Source of the DNA: Leeuwenhoekiella sp044542075
GTDB lineage: Bacteria; Bacteroidota; Bacteroidia; Flavobacteriales; Flavobacteriaceae
DNA length: 64,000 nucleotides
Assembly (NCBI RefSeq): GCF_044542075.1
Contig: NZ_JBITTU010000006.1
Location: 1-64,000 of the forward strand
Direction of reading: 5' to 3'
Of the stretch, positions 7,475 to 17,188 are shown piece by piece; position 1 is the first letter of the stretch; every line of letters begins with the position of its first letter. The notes below the pieces were generated by a model. It did no database searches and had not been told where the DNA came from. It worked only from the letters and a program-made list of their open reading frames with translations. A program made the translations under genes and the position numbers.

Positions 7475-9997
7475 CTACATAGCTTTACTGAAAAATAATG
7501 CGTTCATCATTAGTTTATTAGTACCGTACCAGAAAGCTCTAAAATTGGTATTATCTGTAAATATTAGAACATCACCACGACCTGCAGACTGGTGTACAAA
7601 TGGGCGGGTTTCTTTAAGAGCATCTAGATTTATAGAACTTATATAGCCACTTACCAATGGGTCGTTAGTATATTGTATTGGGTTTTTGTAACTGGTTTTA
7701 TCAGCTTCAATAAATAATGTAGTATCTCTAAATAGATTAATATAATCAGACTCATAACCAAAGGAAATAGGGTGAGAGCGATCTAACTTAGCTTTAAATA
7801 TAGCTCCTCCTATGACCTGTGCACCGTTAAAATCGCTACGTTGTTCAAAAGATACTTGTTTTGCAGGGTTTTCAGTTTCTGTAGTGCTAAAATCCACTAG
7901 GCCTTGTCTTTTAATCCATTTTGCAGAATTTTTAAAACCGACTAATGTACCACCATTACGAACCCAGGTGATTATTTTTTCAGATTCGTCATCACCTATA
8001 GACGACCCCCACGAGCTGGGCATAATAAGCGTGGTGTAATCGCTTAAATCTGTTCTTCCTAAATTACGAGTATCTATTTTTGTTACAGAGATAGCAAAAC
8101 GGGTATCTAATACATGCCAGATTTCACCGGCGTCTAGTGAGCTTATTCCTTCGCCTACAAGTAATGCAATTTTTAAGGGCTTCAACGCTTCAAACTGGCG
8201 GCTTCCTAAATCTATACCTTGTGTAGAGCCAGTCTTTACAGGATCTATACTTAAATGCGATGCTTTAGCAATACCGTCTAAAAAAGTATTTAACTCTTGA
8301 TTTGTTAAATTTTGATTTTGTACGGGTATTAAAATGGTACCATAATCATAGCGTTTACCGCCTAAAGTAAATGGTTGCATTGCTACTTTAGCACGTATTC
8401 CTTTATTTAAAAGACTATTAAGTGCCTTAGGTGCATAATAATTTGACCAGGGTAGTAAATAGGCATAGTCACTGTTTGCCAGTGTAAGAGCAGACTCAAA
8501 TTGTACCGAATCTATTTTAGAACCCGCAAGTGCTGCCGGTGCGGTCTCACTAAAATCAAGATTAAAAGCAAGGGGTAAACTCCACGCAGAAATATCATAA
8601 AACAAGCTGTCTTCAAAAGTGGTGCGCTTTTCAAACATCGCATTTAACAACCGGCTGTGTTTTTGATTTTTAGGAATTACATAGCTGGTTGCGGTACTAA
8701 AAGAAAGATCTTTTGCGGTGTAATTCTCTTTTGCTTTATAAATAGCGATGTGATGACGCTCTAGTAATTGAGCAAGTAATGTTGCACGCGCAGGGTCTGT
8801 TTTACTGCCAAAGATATACGCATCTTTAGCTACTTCAGCTCTGGAGTTGGCATAAAAATCACGCTGATAATCTAAAAGTTTAGTACGCATCGCTTGTGCT
8901 GCCTCTAGTGTAGATAAAAACGCTGTAAACTGGTTACGTACTGTAAACGGAAACGTTAATATTCCATTTTCAGTTTCCTGTAAATGCCCTCTTGAGCTGG
9001 CTTGCTCAAATAAAATACCTATGCTTCCATTTATATCGGGGAACGTAGAACCTTTTCCGTAGTAAAAATCATCGTAGTCTTCTTCGGTGTAATAAAGTGA
9101 ACCTATTTTATCAAAAGCTTTAGCGTGATAGGTTCCTATTTCTGCAGTTAATTCTTGATTTAATTTTGGAGTTAGCGGGTGCGTTCTACTGGAGATTCCC
9201 GGTTGAAAGAAAAACGAAGAATTGCTGCCCATCTCGTGATGATCTGTTAAGATATTAGGATGCCAGTCGTGAAAGGTTTTAATACGTGCCTGAGATTCTG
9301 GTAATTGCGCCGGTAACCAGTCGCGGTTAAGATCAAACCAGTAATGGTTAGAACGCCCACCCGGCCATACTTCGTCATATTCCCGGTCTTGAGGGTCTGC
9401 CGTAAGCGTTACATTTTTATTAGTATTTGCCCAATATGAGAAGCGTTGCAACCCATCAGGATTAAAAGAAGGATCAAATAAAATTACGGTGTTTTTTAAT
9501 AGCGCATCTATTTTAGGTCCTTGTGCGGCCGCTAGATAATACACAGCGAGTAGACCTGCGTTAGAGCCACTGGCTTCATTACCGTGTATACTCATACCTT
9601 GATACGTCACTATGGGCATCTTTTCAGTATCTAAATTTTTTGCATAGGTTTCTGTAAGTCTAAGATGTTGTTGTCTTATCGTTTCTATATTGGCGTGATT
9701 TTCTGGGGAAGTGATGGTTAAGAGTAGTAGCGGTCTGCCTTCAAAAGTAACACCGCGACGAGCTAATGTTATACGTGGGGAAGCTGCTGCCATTTTCTCC
9801 ATATAATTTACAAGTAAGTCGTGACTCACGTGCCAGGTACCCGGTACATAACCTAAGATATCCTGAGGTTTAGGTATCGCTGCATCGTAAGTAACATCAT
9901 TAGGAAGATAATAATCTAGAGTAGGGGGAGTTACCTGTGCTTTACAAAAAGGAATAATAACTAATAGGAGCACTAATCTAAGTACAAATTGCTGCAT
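7475..9997 (-). CDS. Secreted M14-family zinc carboxypeptidase
   Basis: Exported metallopeptidase predicted to trim C-terminal residues of peptides. The 840-aa protein starts with a signal peptide ending about residue 20 (FCKAQ). The M14 domain covers about 50-380: zinc ligands His138 and Glu141 in HGNEASG, a third His in DHHEMG (253/254), and the catalytic glutamate region around LFEQASS (Glu331). The second half (about 400-840) lacks catalytic motifs and looks like a class I glutamine amidotransferase-like and beta-rich accessory region, as in other Bacteroidetes M14 proteins of this size. It is a single gene with its own terminator. Substrate unknown; scavenging of environmental peptides is likely. 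Confidence 0.88.
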   Translation of the reverse strand: MQQFVLRLVLLLVIIPFCKAQVTPPTLDYYLPNDVTYDAAIPKPQDILGYVPGTWHVSHDLLVNYMEKMAAASPRITLARRGVTFEGRPLLLLTITSPENHANIETIRQQHLRLTETYAKNLDTEKMPIVTYQGMSIHGNEASGSNAGLLAVYYLAAAQGPKIDALLKNTVILFDPSFNPDGLQRFSYWANTNKNVTLTADPQDREYDEVWPGGRSNHYWFDLNRDWLPAQLPESQARIKTFHDWHPNILTDHHEMGSNSSFFFQPGISSRTHPLTPKLNQELTAEIGTYHAKAFDKIGSLYYTEEDYDDFYYGKGSTFPDINGSIGILFEQASSRGHLQETENGILTFPFTVRNQFTAFLSTLEAAQAMRTKLLDYQRDFYANSRAEVAKDAYIFGSKTDPARATLLAQLLERHHIAIYKAKENYTAKDLSFSTATSYVIPKNQKHSRLLNAMFEKRTTFEDSLFYDISAWSLPLAFNLDFSETAPAALAGSKIDSVQFESALTLANSDYAYLLPWSNYYAPKALNSLLNKGIRAKVAMQPFTLGGKRYDYGTILIPVQNQNLTNQELNTFLDGIAKASHLSIDPVKTGSTQGIDLGSRQFEALKPLKIALLVGEGISSLDAGEIWHVLDTRFAISVTKIDTRNLGRTDLSDYTTLIMPSSWGSSIGDDESEKIITWVRNGGTLVGFKNSAKWIKRQGLVDFSTTETENPAKQVSFEQRSDFNGAQVIGGAIFKAKLDRSHPISFGYESDYINLFRDTTLFIEADKTSYKNPIQYTNDPLVSGYISSINLDALKETRPFVHQSAGRGDVLIFTDNTNFRAFWYGTNKLMMNALFFSKAM

Positions 9998-10267
9998 AAA
10001 TTGATAGTTTTTTTTTATAACGCTTCCGCGGAAAAATTTAAGAATATTCGTGATGTTTAAATATATTAATTAAAATACAATTACATCGTGAGTAGCTTTA
10101 AATGGCAGATTCAAATTGAATCATTTGCGGTCAAATCTAACATAGAATGTCTGAAAATTTTGACTTTGGACAGCATAAACAAGCAATTTATATTAAGAGT
10201 TACTAAAATAGAGACAAAAAAAAGCCGCGAATAATGCGGCTTTAAACTGTTTAGATAAGGTTGTACT
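9998..10267. other. Intergenic region upstream of the M14 peptidase gene
   Basis: No gene seen. Contains the palindrome TTCCGCGGAA (10024-10033) close to the peptidase start and the terminator of the DUF3276 gene (10221-10243). Confidence 0.4.
10221..10243 (-). terminator. Terminator of the DUF3276 gene
   Basis: GC-rich stem AAAGCCGC (10221-10228) / GCGGCTTT (10236-10243) with a 7-nt loop, followed on the minus strand by a T run. It is 24 bp beyond the stop codon. Confidence 0.85.
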
Positions 10268-10642
10268 TTAAATATCATCAAAGCTAACATCTGTAAAAGC
10301 TTTGGCTGACTGCGCTTCTACAAGAACTTCTGCATCTTCTTCTTTAGTGTAATCGGTTTGATGACGCTCACTAATTACTTCTTCTCCTTTTTCATTAAGA
10401 ATGTAACCGGTCATCTCATTTAAGATTTCAGAAAACCCTTCAAAATCTTCTTTATATAAATAGATTTTGTGTTTTTTGTAGTGAAAAGAACCATCGTCAT
10501 TTGTAAACTTCTTACTTTCGGTAATGGTCAGGTAATAATCTCCTGCACGTGTAGATCGCACGTCAAAAAAGTAAGTGCGTCTTCCTGCTCTTAATACTTT
10601 CGAGAATATCTCATCATTCCCCTTCATTTCATTATTGCTCAT
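10268..10642 (-). CDS. DUF3276 (PUR-alpha-like) nucleic acid-binding protein
   Basis: A 124-aa protein of the DUF3276 family, conserved in Bacteroidetes and related by fold to PUR-alpha single-stranded nucleic acid-binding proteins. The core (about 10-85) shows the beta-rich KVLRAGRRTYFFDV and YYLTITESKK segments typical of the family; the acidic C-terminal tail (about 90-124) is probably disordered. It is a single-gene unit with its own terminator. Cellular role is not established. Confidence 0.88.
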   Translation of the reverse strand: MSNNEMKGNDEIFSKVLRAGRRTYFFDVRSTRAGDYYLTITESKKFTNDDGSFHYKKHKIYLYKEDFEGFSEILNEMTGYILNEKGEEVISERHQTDYTKEEDAEVLVEAQSAKAFTDVSFDDI

Positions 10643-10710
10643 AATCTTGGTTTAATTGATACGCTTTATGCACCCAAAAATGGAAAAAAATTAAATGGTG
10701 TACAAAATTT

Positions 10711-12468
10711 TTATTCCATTTCTTTTTCGTCAAGTTGTTTTCGGTAAAGTTCTTGATAATATCCCGGTTGTTTTACTAGGTCATTATGAGTCCCTCGTTG
10801 TATGATTTCACCTTCTTCGAGAATGATTATCTTATCTGCATTTTTTGCAGAAGAGATTCTGTGACTTACTAAAATAGTAGTCTTTTTAGAAGAGATGCGT
10901 TTTAGATTTGCTAAAATTTCTTCTTCGGTTTCTGTATCTACGGCAGATAAACTATCATCAAATAACAAAATCTGCGGATCTTTTATTATTGCTCGCGCAA
11001 TTGACACACGTTGTTTTTGACCGCCACTCAAGGTGATACCACGTTCGCCTAAAATAGTATCATAGCCTTTAGTAAAATCTACAATGTTTTTATCTACAAC
11101 AGCATTTTTTGCAGCTTTAACCACTTCTGCATCGGTTGCTTTACTGTTACCAAATTTTATATTTTCTTTTATACTATCACTAAATAAAAAGGCTTCTTGC
11201 GGCACATAACCTATACTGGTGCGTAGGTCTTTTAAATTAAACGATTCTATAGGTTTTTGATCTACTAAAACGGTACCAGAATTAGTGTCATAAAGCCTGG
11301 CTATGAGTTCAAGAATAGTAGATTTACCAGAGCCTGTTTTGCCTATAATAGCAAGTGTCTCTCCTTCTTCAACTTCAAAAGAAACATTTTTTAAAGCCGT
11401 AATATTAGTATCATCATAAGTAAACGTTACATTATCAAATGTAATTTTTCCGTTTACGGGAGTATGCTCTGTAGTCTTATTTACAATTTCGGGCTGTTCT
11501 TTTAGAAATTCGTTAATTCGTTTTTGCGATGCTTCGGCTTGTTGCACCAGAGAAGTGATCCACCCTACAGAGGCCACAGGCCAGGTAAGCATATTTACAT
11601 AGATTAAAAATTCAACTATTACACCAAGGTCTGGTATTGTTCCGTCTATATATTGCTTTCCACCCATATAAAGAACCAGTAAGTTACTCGCGCCTATAAG
11701 AGCAATCATTAATGGAAAGAAAAACGCCTGTACCTTTACGAGGTCCAGATTTTTCTGTTTGCTGGTTTCAGATAACTCTGTAAAATTTTCAAAAGTTTGA
11801 GATTCGAGTCCGTATGCTTTTATTACACCTATCCCACTAAAAGATTCTTGCGTAAATGTGCTTAGATGTGATAAATATTGTTGAACCACAGTACTGCGGA
11901 CGTGAATTAATTTACTCAATTGATAAATCGCTACAGACAATATAGGTAACGGAATAATTACATAAAGCGTTAGGGTAGGAGCAGTGTAGTACATATAGGG
12001 GATTACCGTCGCAAATAAAATTACGGTGGTGACACCATACATAATTGCAGGTCCTAAATACATACGTACTTTACTTACATCTTCGCTAATACGGTTCATA
12101 AGATCGCCGGTTCGGTTTTTCTTATAAAAATTTAGAGATAGATTCTGGTATTGCTCAAAAACTTCATTTTTTAAATCAGCTTCCATATATCTGGAAACTA
12201 CAATGAACATTTGACGCATTAAAAAGGTGAAAAATGCAGAAAGTAGTGCTGCTCCTAATAACATAAGTAATGTCATTAATAACTGATGTTTTAGTTCACT
12301 AAGTTCACCACCATTAGTCATATAGTTTTCTACATACTTTACCATATCACCTGAAAACTTAGGAGTAAGAATGGCAAAAATGCGGGCTATAACTACAATA
12401 AAAAAGCCTAGAATAAGCTTCCATTTGTATTTTTTAAAATATTTATTAAGGTGTTGCAGTTCTTTCAT
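10711..12468 (-). CDS. ABC exporter (fused permease-ATPase, MdlA/YheI-like)
   Basis: Half-size ABC exporter of 585 aa: six membrane helices (about 15-310) and an ATPase domain (about 335-575). Walker A GKTGSGKST is near 373, signature LSGGQ is intact, and the H-loop SHR is present. The Walker B reads ILLFDDSLSAVD, with Asp in place of the usual catalytic Glu. That pattern is known from one half of heterodimeric exporters (MdlA/BmrC type), whose second ATP site does the hydrolysis. No partner gene lies next to it, so it either pairs with a distant half or works as a homodimer with lower activity. Substrate unknown (drugs or lipids). Confidence 0.9.
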   Translation of the reverse strand: MKELQHLNKYFKKYKWKLILGFFIVVIARIFAILTPKFSGDMVKYVENYMTNGGELSELKHQLLMTLLMLLGAALLSAFFTFLMRQMFIVVSRYMEADLKNEVFEQYQNLSLNFYKKNRTGDLMNRISEDVSKVRMYLGPAIMYGVTTVILFATVIPYMYYTAPTLTLYVIIPLPILSVAIYQLSKLIHVRSTVVQQYLSHLSTFTQESFSGIGVIKAYGLESQTFENFTELSETSKQKNLDLVKVQAFFFPLMIALIGASNLLVLYMGGKQYIDGTIPDLGVIVEFLIYVNMLTWPVASVGWITSLVQQAEASQKRINEFLKEQPEIVNKTTEHTPVNGKITFDNVTFTYDDTNITALKNVSFEVEEGETLAIIGKTGSGKSTILELIARLYDTNSGTVLVDQKPIESFNLKDLRTSIGYVPQEAFLFSDSIKENIKFGNSKATDAEVVKAAKNAVVDKNIVDFTKGYDTILGERGITLSGGQKQRVSIARAIIKDPQILLFDDSLSAVDTETEEEILANLKRISSKKTTILVSHRISSAKNADKIIILEEGEIIQRGTHNDLVKQPGYYQELYRKQLDEKEME

Positions 12469-12599
12469 AGGGTCATATAATCTGCTGAATACAATCTAAT
12501 TTTTATTTAAAAACTAGGTGTTAAATACCAGCCGCGCAAAGATAAACGATTAGACTGTATTTAAGGGCTTGAGTTTTTTGAGATAAAAAACAAAATACC

Positions 12600-12632
12600 T
12601 TGCTAAGAACTCTTAGATATCATGTATTTTTG
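12600..12632 (+). promoter_or_regulatory. Flavobacterial promoter for nusB
   Basis: TTG at 12600-12602 and TATTTTTG at 12625-12632, spacer 22 bp, matching the TTG / TAnnTTTG consensus of Bacteroidetes housekeeping promoters. Start of transcription near 12639 would give a leader of about 75 nt. Confidence 0.6.
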
Positions 12633-12713
12633 CAGCGTTTTTGAAGAGAACCATCCTATTGATGCAAAACTTCAGAAAATTGATATATCAAACATCAAAA
12701 GTTCTTTATAGCT

Positions 12714-13661
12714 ATGCTCAATAGACGGCACATTCGTATAAAAGTAATGCAAGCGCTTTACGCCTTAAGTCAATCTGAAAATCAGGATTTGATTAAAGAA
12801 GAGAAATTTATGAATGCGAGTACGGCACAGATGTACGACTTGTATCTGGTAATGGTAGATTTACTGGTAGAAATTCACGCTCATGCAAAGGATTTTTTAG
12901 AAAAATCGCAACAAAAAATGTTAGCGACAGAGTCTGATAAAAACCCCAATCTTAAGTTTGTAAATAATAAGGTGCTGGTACACCTTTCAGAAAACGAACT
13001 TCTTCAAAAGGAACTTAAAAAAGCAAAACTTAACAACTGGCGTTTAGATAGCGAGTATGTAGTTCTAATTTTTGAAAGCTTGCTTGAAAGTGAATTCTTT
13101 GAAGAATATATGCTTAAGCCTGAAACTGACTTTAAGGAGGACAGGGATTTTGTCATTCAGTTTTTTACTGAACTGGTAGCACCTAATGACAAATTATACG
13201 AGTATCTTGAAGATTATCGTATCACATGGATAGATGATTTACCGGTAGTAAATACGACTATCATTAAGCGTCTTGGTAAAATGAAACCAAACTCTCCCGA
13301 ATCTACGATCTTACCAAAATTGTATAAAGACGAAGAAGATCGCCAGTATGCTAAAGATTTGCTACTGCGTACCTCGCGTAATGATGATGAATTTGAAGCA
13401 GAGATTTTAGGTAATACACCTAACTGGGATCAAGATCGTATTGCAACTTTAGATAAGATTTTAATAAAAATGGCATTGTGCGAATTTTTAAAATTTGCAT
13501 CAATACCCATTAAGGTTACGATTAATGAATATTTGGAGCTTTCTAAAGAATATTCAACACCTAAGAGTAGCATATTTATAAACGGAGTATTAGATCGTTT
13601 AGTAAAAAAATACAAATTAGAAGGAAGACTTAACAAAGCAGGTAGAGGGCTTATTGAGTAA
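12714..13661 (+). CDS. nusB: Transcription antitermination protein NusB (long Bacteroidetes form)
   Basis: Component of the rRNA antitermination complex that binds boxA RNA with NusE. The start LNRRHIRIKVMQALYAL is the standard NusB N-terminus and the C-terminal half (about 195-305) carries the helical NusB domain with IKVTINEYLELSKEYS and FINGVLDRL. At 315 aa it is about twice the length of the E. coli protein; Bacteroidetes NusB proteins usually have this insertion of about 150 residues after the first helix. It heads a unit with the DUF1573 lipoprotein (46-bp gap) and yajC. Confidence 0.92.
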   Translation: MLNRRHIRIKVMQALYALSQSENQDLIKEEKFMNASTAQMYDLYLVMVDLLVEIHAHAKDFLEKSQQKMLATESDKNPNLKFVNNKVLVHLSENELLQKELKKAKLNNWRLDSEYVVLIFESLLESEFFEEYMLKPETDFKEDRDFVIQFFTELVAPNDKLYEYLEDYRITWIDDLPVVNTTIIKRLGKMKPNSPESTILPKLYKDEEDRQYAKDLLLRTSRNDDEFEAEILGNTPNWDQDRIATLDKILIKMALCEFLKFASIPIKVTINEYLELSKEYSTPKSSIFINGVLDRLVKKYKLEGRLNKAGRGLIE

Positions 13662-13707
13662 TAAATAAAATCGTATTTTTGAGACCCTTTTAAAAAATGA
13701 TATCAAT

Positions 13708-14172
13708 ATGAAAAAAGTATTTCTGGCAGCTGGTTTAGTAGCTGCATTAGCATTTACAAGTTGTAAAGACAACGCTTCTGAAAAAGTTAAAGGTGAAAAC
13801 GTAGAAATGGCAGCAAATCGCGATGCTAACGCTACTGTTTTTCCTACTATGGAATTTGAAGAGAGTGAGTATGACTTTGGTAATATAGAGCGTGGTACCG
13901 GTGTAGAACATATATTTAAATTTAAAAATACAGGTGATGCTCCTTTAGTAATAGTTGATGCTACAAGCACGTGTGGTTGTACCGTACCTAGTTTTCCGGA
14001 AGAGCCTATTGCTCCTGGTGAAACTGGCGAACTCCTTGTAAAATACAACGGTAGTGGTATGAATGCAGTAACTAAAATTGTAACTGTAAAATGTAATACT
14101 CAAAAAGGAACTGAGACAGTAAAAATCACCGCATTTGTTAAGTCTGAACAAGGACCTACAAACAACGGATAA
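13708..14172 (+). CDS. DUF1573 lipoprotein
   Basis: A 154-aa exported lipoprotein with a lipobox FTSC (Cys19) after a short hydrophobic signal. Residues about 50-145 form a DUF1573 immunoglobulin-like domain, with the hallmarks YDFGNIERG, FKFKNTGDAPLVI and TSTCGCTVP. The family is common in Bacteroidetes envelopes and its function is not established. It sits between nusB and yajC with short gaps (46 and 10 bp), an arrangement often seen in Flavobacteriia. Confidence 0.88.
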   Translation: MKKVFLAAGLVAALAFTSCKDNASEKVKGENVEMAANRDANATVFPTMEFEESEYDFGNIERGTGVEHIFKFKNTGDAPLVIVDATSTCGCTVPSFPEEPIAPGETGELLVKYNGSGMNAVTKIVTVKCNTQKGTETVKITAFVKSEQGPTNNG

Positions 14173-14182
14173 GCACCACTAA

Positions 14183-14482
14183 ATGGAACAAATAACAAGT
14201 TTTTTACCAATACTCCTTATGATTGCTGTTGTGTATCTTTTTATGATACGCCCGCAAATGAAACGTCAAAAAGATGAAAAGAAATTTGGCGAAGCATTAA
14301 AAAGAGGAGACCGGGTAATAACAAAAAGTGGTCTTCACGGTAAGATCTTAGAGCTTAATGAAAGTACAGTAGTACTGGAGAGCGGAGCCGGCAAAATGAT
14401 TTTTGAACGTTCTGCACTCTCATTAGAATTAACTAAGAAGCTTAATGAGCCTGCTAAACCTGCGGTTGTTAAGAAAAAGTAA
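14183..14482 (+). CDS. yajC: Preprotein translocase subunit YajC
   Basis: Small inner-membrane accessory of SecDF. The 99-aa protein has one N-terminal membrane segment (about 6-22, ending YLFMIRPQ) and the YajC signature MIRPQMKRQKDEKKF, followed by a beta-rich domain with GDRVITKSGLHGKI. Last gene of the nusB unit, followed by a strong terminator. Confidence 0.95.
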   Translation: MEQITSFLPILLMIAVVYLFMIRPQMKRQKDEKKFGEALKRGDRVITKSGLHGKILELNESTVVLESGAGKMIFERSALSLELTKKLNEPAKPAVVKKK

Positions 14483-14504
14483 TTTTACAAACTTCTTTAT
14501 AAAT

Positions 14505-14534
14505 AAAATCCCGATGCATTTGCGTCGGGATTTT
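14505..14534 (+). terminator. Terminator of the nusB-DUF1573-yajC unit
   Basis: Stem AAAATCCCGA (14505-14514) / TCGGGATTTT (14525-14534), extended inwards by TGCA/TGCG pairing, then a T run on the plus strand. The flanking A run makes it partly bidirectional, and a convergent gene ends at 14604. Confidence 0.85.
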
Positions 14535-14603
14535 TTGTTTTATTCAGATAAACAATGGCTCTGAATACTTAAAATTTAGAACCATTAATTATTTTCAATA
14601 GTA

Positions 14604-15419
14604 TTATACGATAAATATTTCGGCTATTTTAATAACTTCAGCCATTGTTAAAGGTTCGTCAAAAGCAGCCGTTACCGCACCGTTTCCGCCAAAATTAGTA
14701 AACATACCAGCTAAATCAACACCACCTTGAACTGTATTAGATTCTGGAGTTTCACCTCCGTATATTCCTGCAAATTGAGAGGGAAGTGTGTTTTCAGAAT
14801 TTGTAATCCATCCTTTTTCACCGCGCATTCTGCGTACTTGAGATGCGTGACGAGCTTCAACCGAATGTATTTGTAATGCATATTCCAGTAAAGTGCCGTC
14901 ATTAGCAAGAGCTCCCGCCTGACCTTTGTACGCTCTTACACCGGTATCTTCAAATCCTTGTGCTAATGCCATAAAAGTAGGATAGTCATTAAAAGGATCT
15001 AAATTTAGATCACCACCGGTAAAGTCAAAAGTAGGTTTAGCATCTGCATTATCACCAAGTGCACCTAAAAGAAATTTTACGTGCTCGTCTTCATGAGTAG
15101 AAATTGTTTGAAAAACGGCCATATCATCACTGTCAATTACGCCGCTGTCTAAGCCCATAGCGTAAAATTCTTGCTCTAAATATTCTAATTTAAGTGCAAA
15201 ATTTAATACATCAAGGTTTGAAGCCTGAAATGCAGCTGATGCCATTGACATCGTCGCAGCTTTAGATTTTGAACTGGTCGCGGCTAATCCAAATGGAATT
15301 GAAGCTAGTGCAACACCTTTACCGAATGATTTAATATGATTAAAAGATTCTCTACGTGAACCCTTAGCATTAAGGATTTCTTTATTAGATAGAGTTTCTA
15401 GAAGTTTTATGAAATTCAT
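14604..15419 (-). CDS. Ferritin-like domain protein
   Basis: A 271-aa protein with a four-helix ferritin-like domain (about 68-205). Candidate metal ligands are in LEYLEQEFY, HEDEHVKF, FEDTGVRAY and HSVEARHASQVR. The family includes plant and bacterial desiccation-related proteins; an iron or redox role is plausible but unproven. The N-terminus contains a GSRRESF stretch and a hydrophobic segment (about 33-50), possibly a degenerate twin-arginine signal. It is 26 bp downstream of a second ferritin-like gene, and the pair is common in Flavobacteriia. Confidence 0.85.
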   Translation of the reverse strand: MNFIKLLETLSNKEILNAKGSRRESFNHIKSFGKGVALASIPFGLAATSSKSKAATMSMASAAFQASNLDVLNFALKLEYLEQEFYAMGLDSGVIDSDDMAVFQTISTHEDEHVKFLLGALGDNADAKPTFDFTGGDLNLDPFNDYPTFMALAQGFEDTGVRAYKGQAGALANDGTLLEYALQIHSVEARHASQVRRMRGEKGWITNSENTLPSQFAGIYGGETPESNTVQGGVDLAGMFTNFGGNGAVTAAFDEPLTMAEVIKIAEIFIV

Positions 15420-15445
15420 AATAATAGTTTTAAGTGATTAATTAA

Positions 15446-16201
15446 TTATACAAATGCCTTTGCAGTGAAGTTGGTTTTTATAAAACCTAAACTAGATACT
15501 GCTGCCAGAATATCTGCAGGAGGTGTTGCCTTATCAAAAGCTGGAGCTGTACCTGCAAGACCTATTAGGATATCATTTCCTGCAAAATCCATAGAACCTG
15601 GATTTTTTAAGTCTCTGAACGCAGATGCATGACGCGCTTCTACAGAAACAATTTTACCAGCAAGGCCTAAATAAATTTGACCAGCTGCATCATCAACTGT
15701 AATTAATTTACCTGCACCATTATATGCTGCTACACCTGTATCCTCTAAAGCGATTGCTGTATTTATAACAAAATCTTCACTATCAAACTGAGAATCTGCT
15801 CCAAAATCAATTTCTAAATCTGGTAAAACCATATCAGCAGATACAGCTGAACTAATTGCTGTTCTAAAAAATTCACGGTGTATAACTTCATGGTTATAAA
15901 CATCAGTAAGTAACTGTTGAACTGTAGCTGAAGCTCCTTGATAATAGCCACCTGCAACAACTTTTGCATAAAATGCAGCTTCTAGTTGCTCAAGAGCATA
16001 TGCGTAATTTAGAACAGCAAGATTTCCTGAACCAAGATCGAAGACATCATTTCCTATCATATTACCATTATCATCGTCATCACTACAAGATGCGAGTAAC
16101 AGTCCAGAACCTACAACAGCTAGGCCGCTCACTTTTAAAAAGTTTCTGCGGTTTCTACCTACAGTTTGAGTTTTTACCTCAATCGATTTTTTCATTTTCA
16201 T
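15446..16201 (-). CDS. Tat-exported ferritin-like lipoprotein
   Basis: A 251-aa ferritin-like protein (DUF4856/desiccation-related type) exported in folded form. The N-terminus has a twin-arginine motif RRNFLKVSG, a hydrophobic stretch and a lipobox LASC followed by an acidic SDDDD linker, so it is probably an envelope lipoprotein. Putative ligand motifs: YALEQLEAAFY, YNHEVIHREF, ALEDTGVAAYN, VEARHASAFRD. First gene of the two-gene ferritin-like unit. Tat export fits a metal cofactor loaded in the cytoplasm. Confidence 0.87.
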   Translation of the reverse strand: MKMKKSIEVKTQTVGRNRRNFLKVSGLAVVGSGLLLASCSDDDDNGNMIGNDVFDLGSGNLAVLNYAYALEQLEAAFYAKVVAGGYYQGASATVQQLLTDVYNHEVIHREFFRTAISSAVSADMVLPDLEIDFGADSQFDSEDFVINTAIALEDTGVAAYNGAGKLITVDDAAGQIYLGLAGKIVSVEARHASAFRDLKNPGSMDFAGNDILIGLAGTAPAFDKATPPADILAAVSSLGFIKTNFTAKAFV

Positions 16202-16517
16202 AACGTTTGAATTTCTTTGGTTATTAATACTTATTGAAACTTACGAGGAAAATGAAGCTGGGGTTTTGAAAGAATCCCGTTTAACAAATATTTAATATTT
16301 TAAGGTGGTATATGTATTTTTTTAACAATAATTATCAAAAATTTTTGTGGATAATGTCATAAAATATTGACATATAATATTGTAAAAAGTGTGAATTACG
16401 CACTAATTATTGACAAATTTTTATTAAAAAACTCTTATTAGAGTAATATTGATAATAAAGAAGAGTGAAAATTTACTAAAGTAACTTCAGGAAAGAAAAA
16501 AATATTATTTTGAGTAA
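16202..16517. other. AT-rich intergenic region
   Basis: No gene on either strand. It should hold the promoter of the ferritin-like pair (not clearly identified) and it contains a weak terminator-like hairpin for the upstream dipeptidase gene: ACTCT (16431-16435) / AGAGT (16440-16444), followed by T residues on the minus strand. Confidence 0.45.
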
Positions 16518-17129
16518 TTAATTACATTCAAAATTGAAATCAATTATTTTATAAGAATAATTCTTCTTATAATTAAAATGCCACCATTCTGTACGTATGG
16601 TTTGAAAGCCAAAGAGGATCATCCCATCTTGTAAAATTTTTCTATTATCAAGAACTTTTTTAGGCAAGTCTGAATTGTCTATGTGAGCCTCTCTGCCAAA
16701 AAAATCATGGTCTGTCCCCATAATTACCGGTGTGCCGTCTAATTTTTCAAGACTAATATCTACTGCGGCACCTCTGTTGTGTATAGATCCACTTTTATAA
16801 GGGTTTGCAACATATTGGGCGTTGGGAAATACGGCCCACATTTTTTTCTGAGCACTTACAGGTCTGTAGCAATCATAAAGTACTATTCTATATCCCTTTT
16901 CACAGAAATAATGATTAGCGGCCTTCAAAGCTTCTGCAATCTCAGGTCGTAAATAACACGCAGCACAGTCATAGAAAGCCTCATTTAAAAAATTATTAGT
17001 ACTAGCGTAGCGTATATCGTAAGAAAAACCATCATTTAGCGTATCTAATAGAACTAAAGGAGTGGTATCATCCTGCGCTTTTAAAAAGCTAAAAATAAAT
17101 AGGCTTACACAGAATAAGTAGAATTTCAT
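16518..17129 (-). CDS. D-Ala-D-Ala dipeptidase, M15D (DdpX/VanX-like)
   Basis: Zinc dipeptidase that splits D-alanyl-D-alanine, for cell-wall turnover or nutrient use. The 203-aa protein has a signal peptide (about 1-18, FLKAQ). Zinc ligands are His117 and Asp124 in SIHNRGAAVD and His184 in EWWH, with catalytic Glu181; DCYRP (86-90) is the usual family motif. No van resistance genes are nearby, so this is the chromosomal DdpX type and not a resistance determinant. Confidence 0.9.
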   Translation of the reverse strand: MKFYLFCVSLFIFSFLKAQDDTTPLVLLDTLNDGFSYDIRYASTNNFLNEAFYDCAACYLRPEIAEALKAANHYFCEKGYRIVLYDCYRPVSAQKKMWAVFPNAQYVANPYKSGSIHNRGAAVDISLEKLDGTPVIMGTDHDFFGREAHIDNSDLPKKVLDNRKILQDGMILFGFQTIRTEWWHFNYKKNYSYKIIDFNFECN

Positions 17130-17188
17130 TTATTAAAATTGAATTATTTCAGCCTTGAAAACTGAAATTTAAATATAAAATAAACTGG

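Noticed and set aside
13617..14048. 143-codon minus-strand frame
   Set aside because: Lies antisense to nusB's end and the DUF1573 lipoprotein gene, both with clear family motifs.
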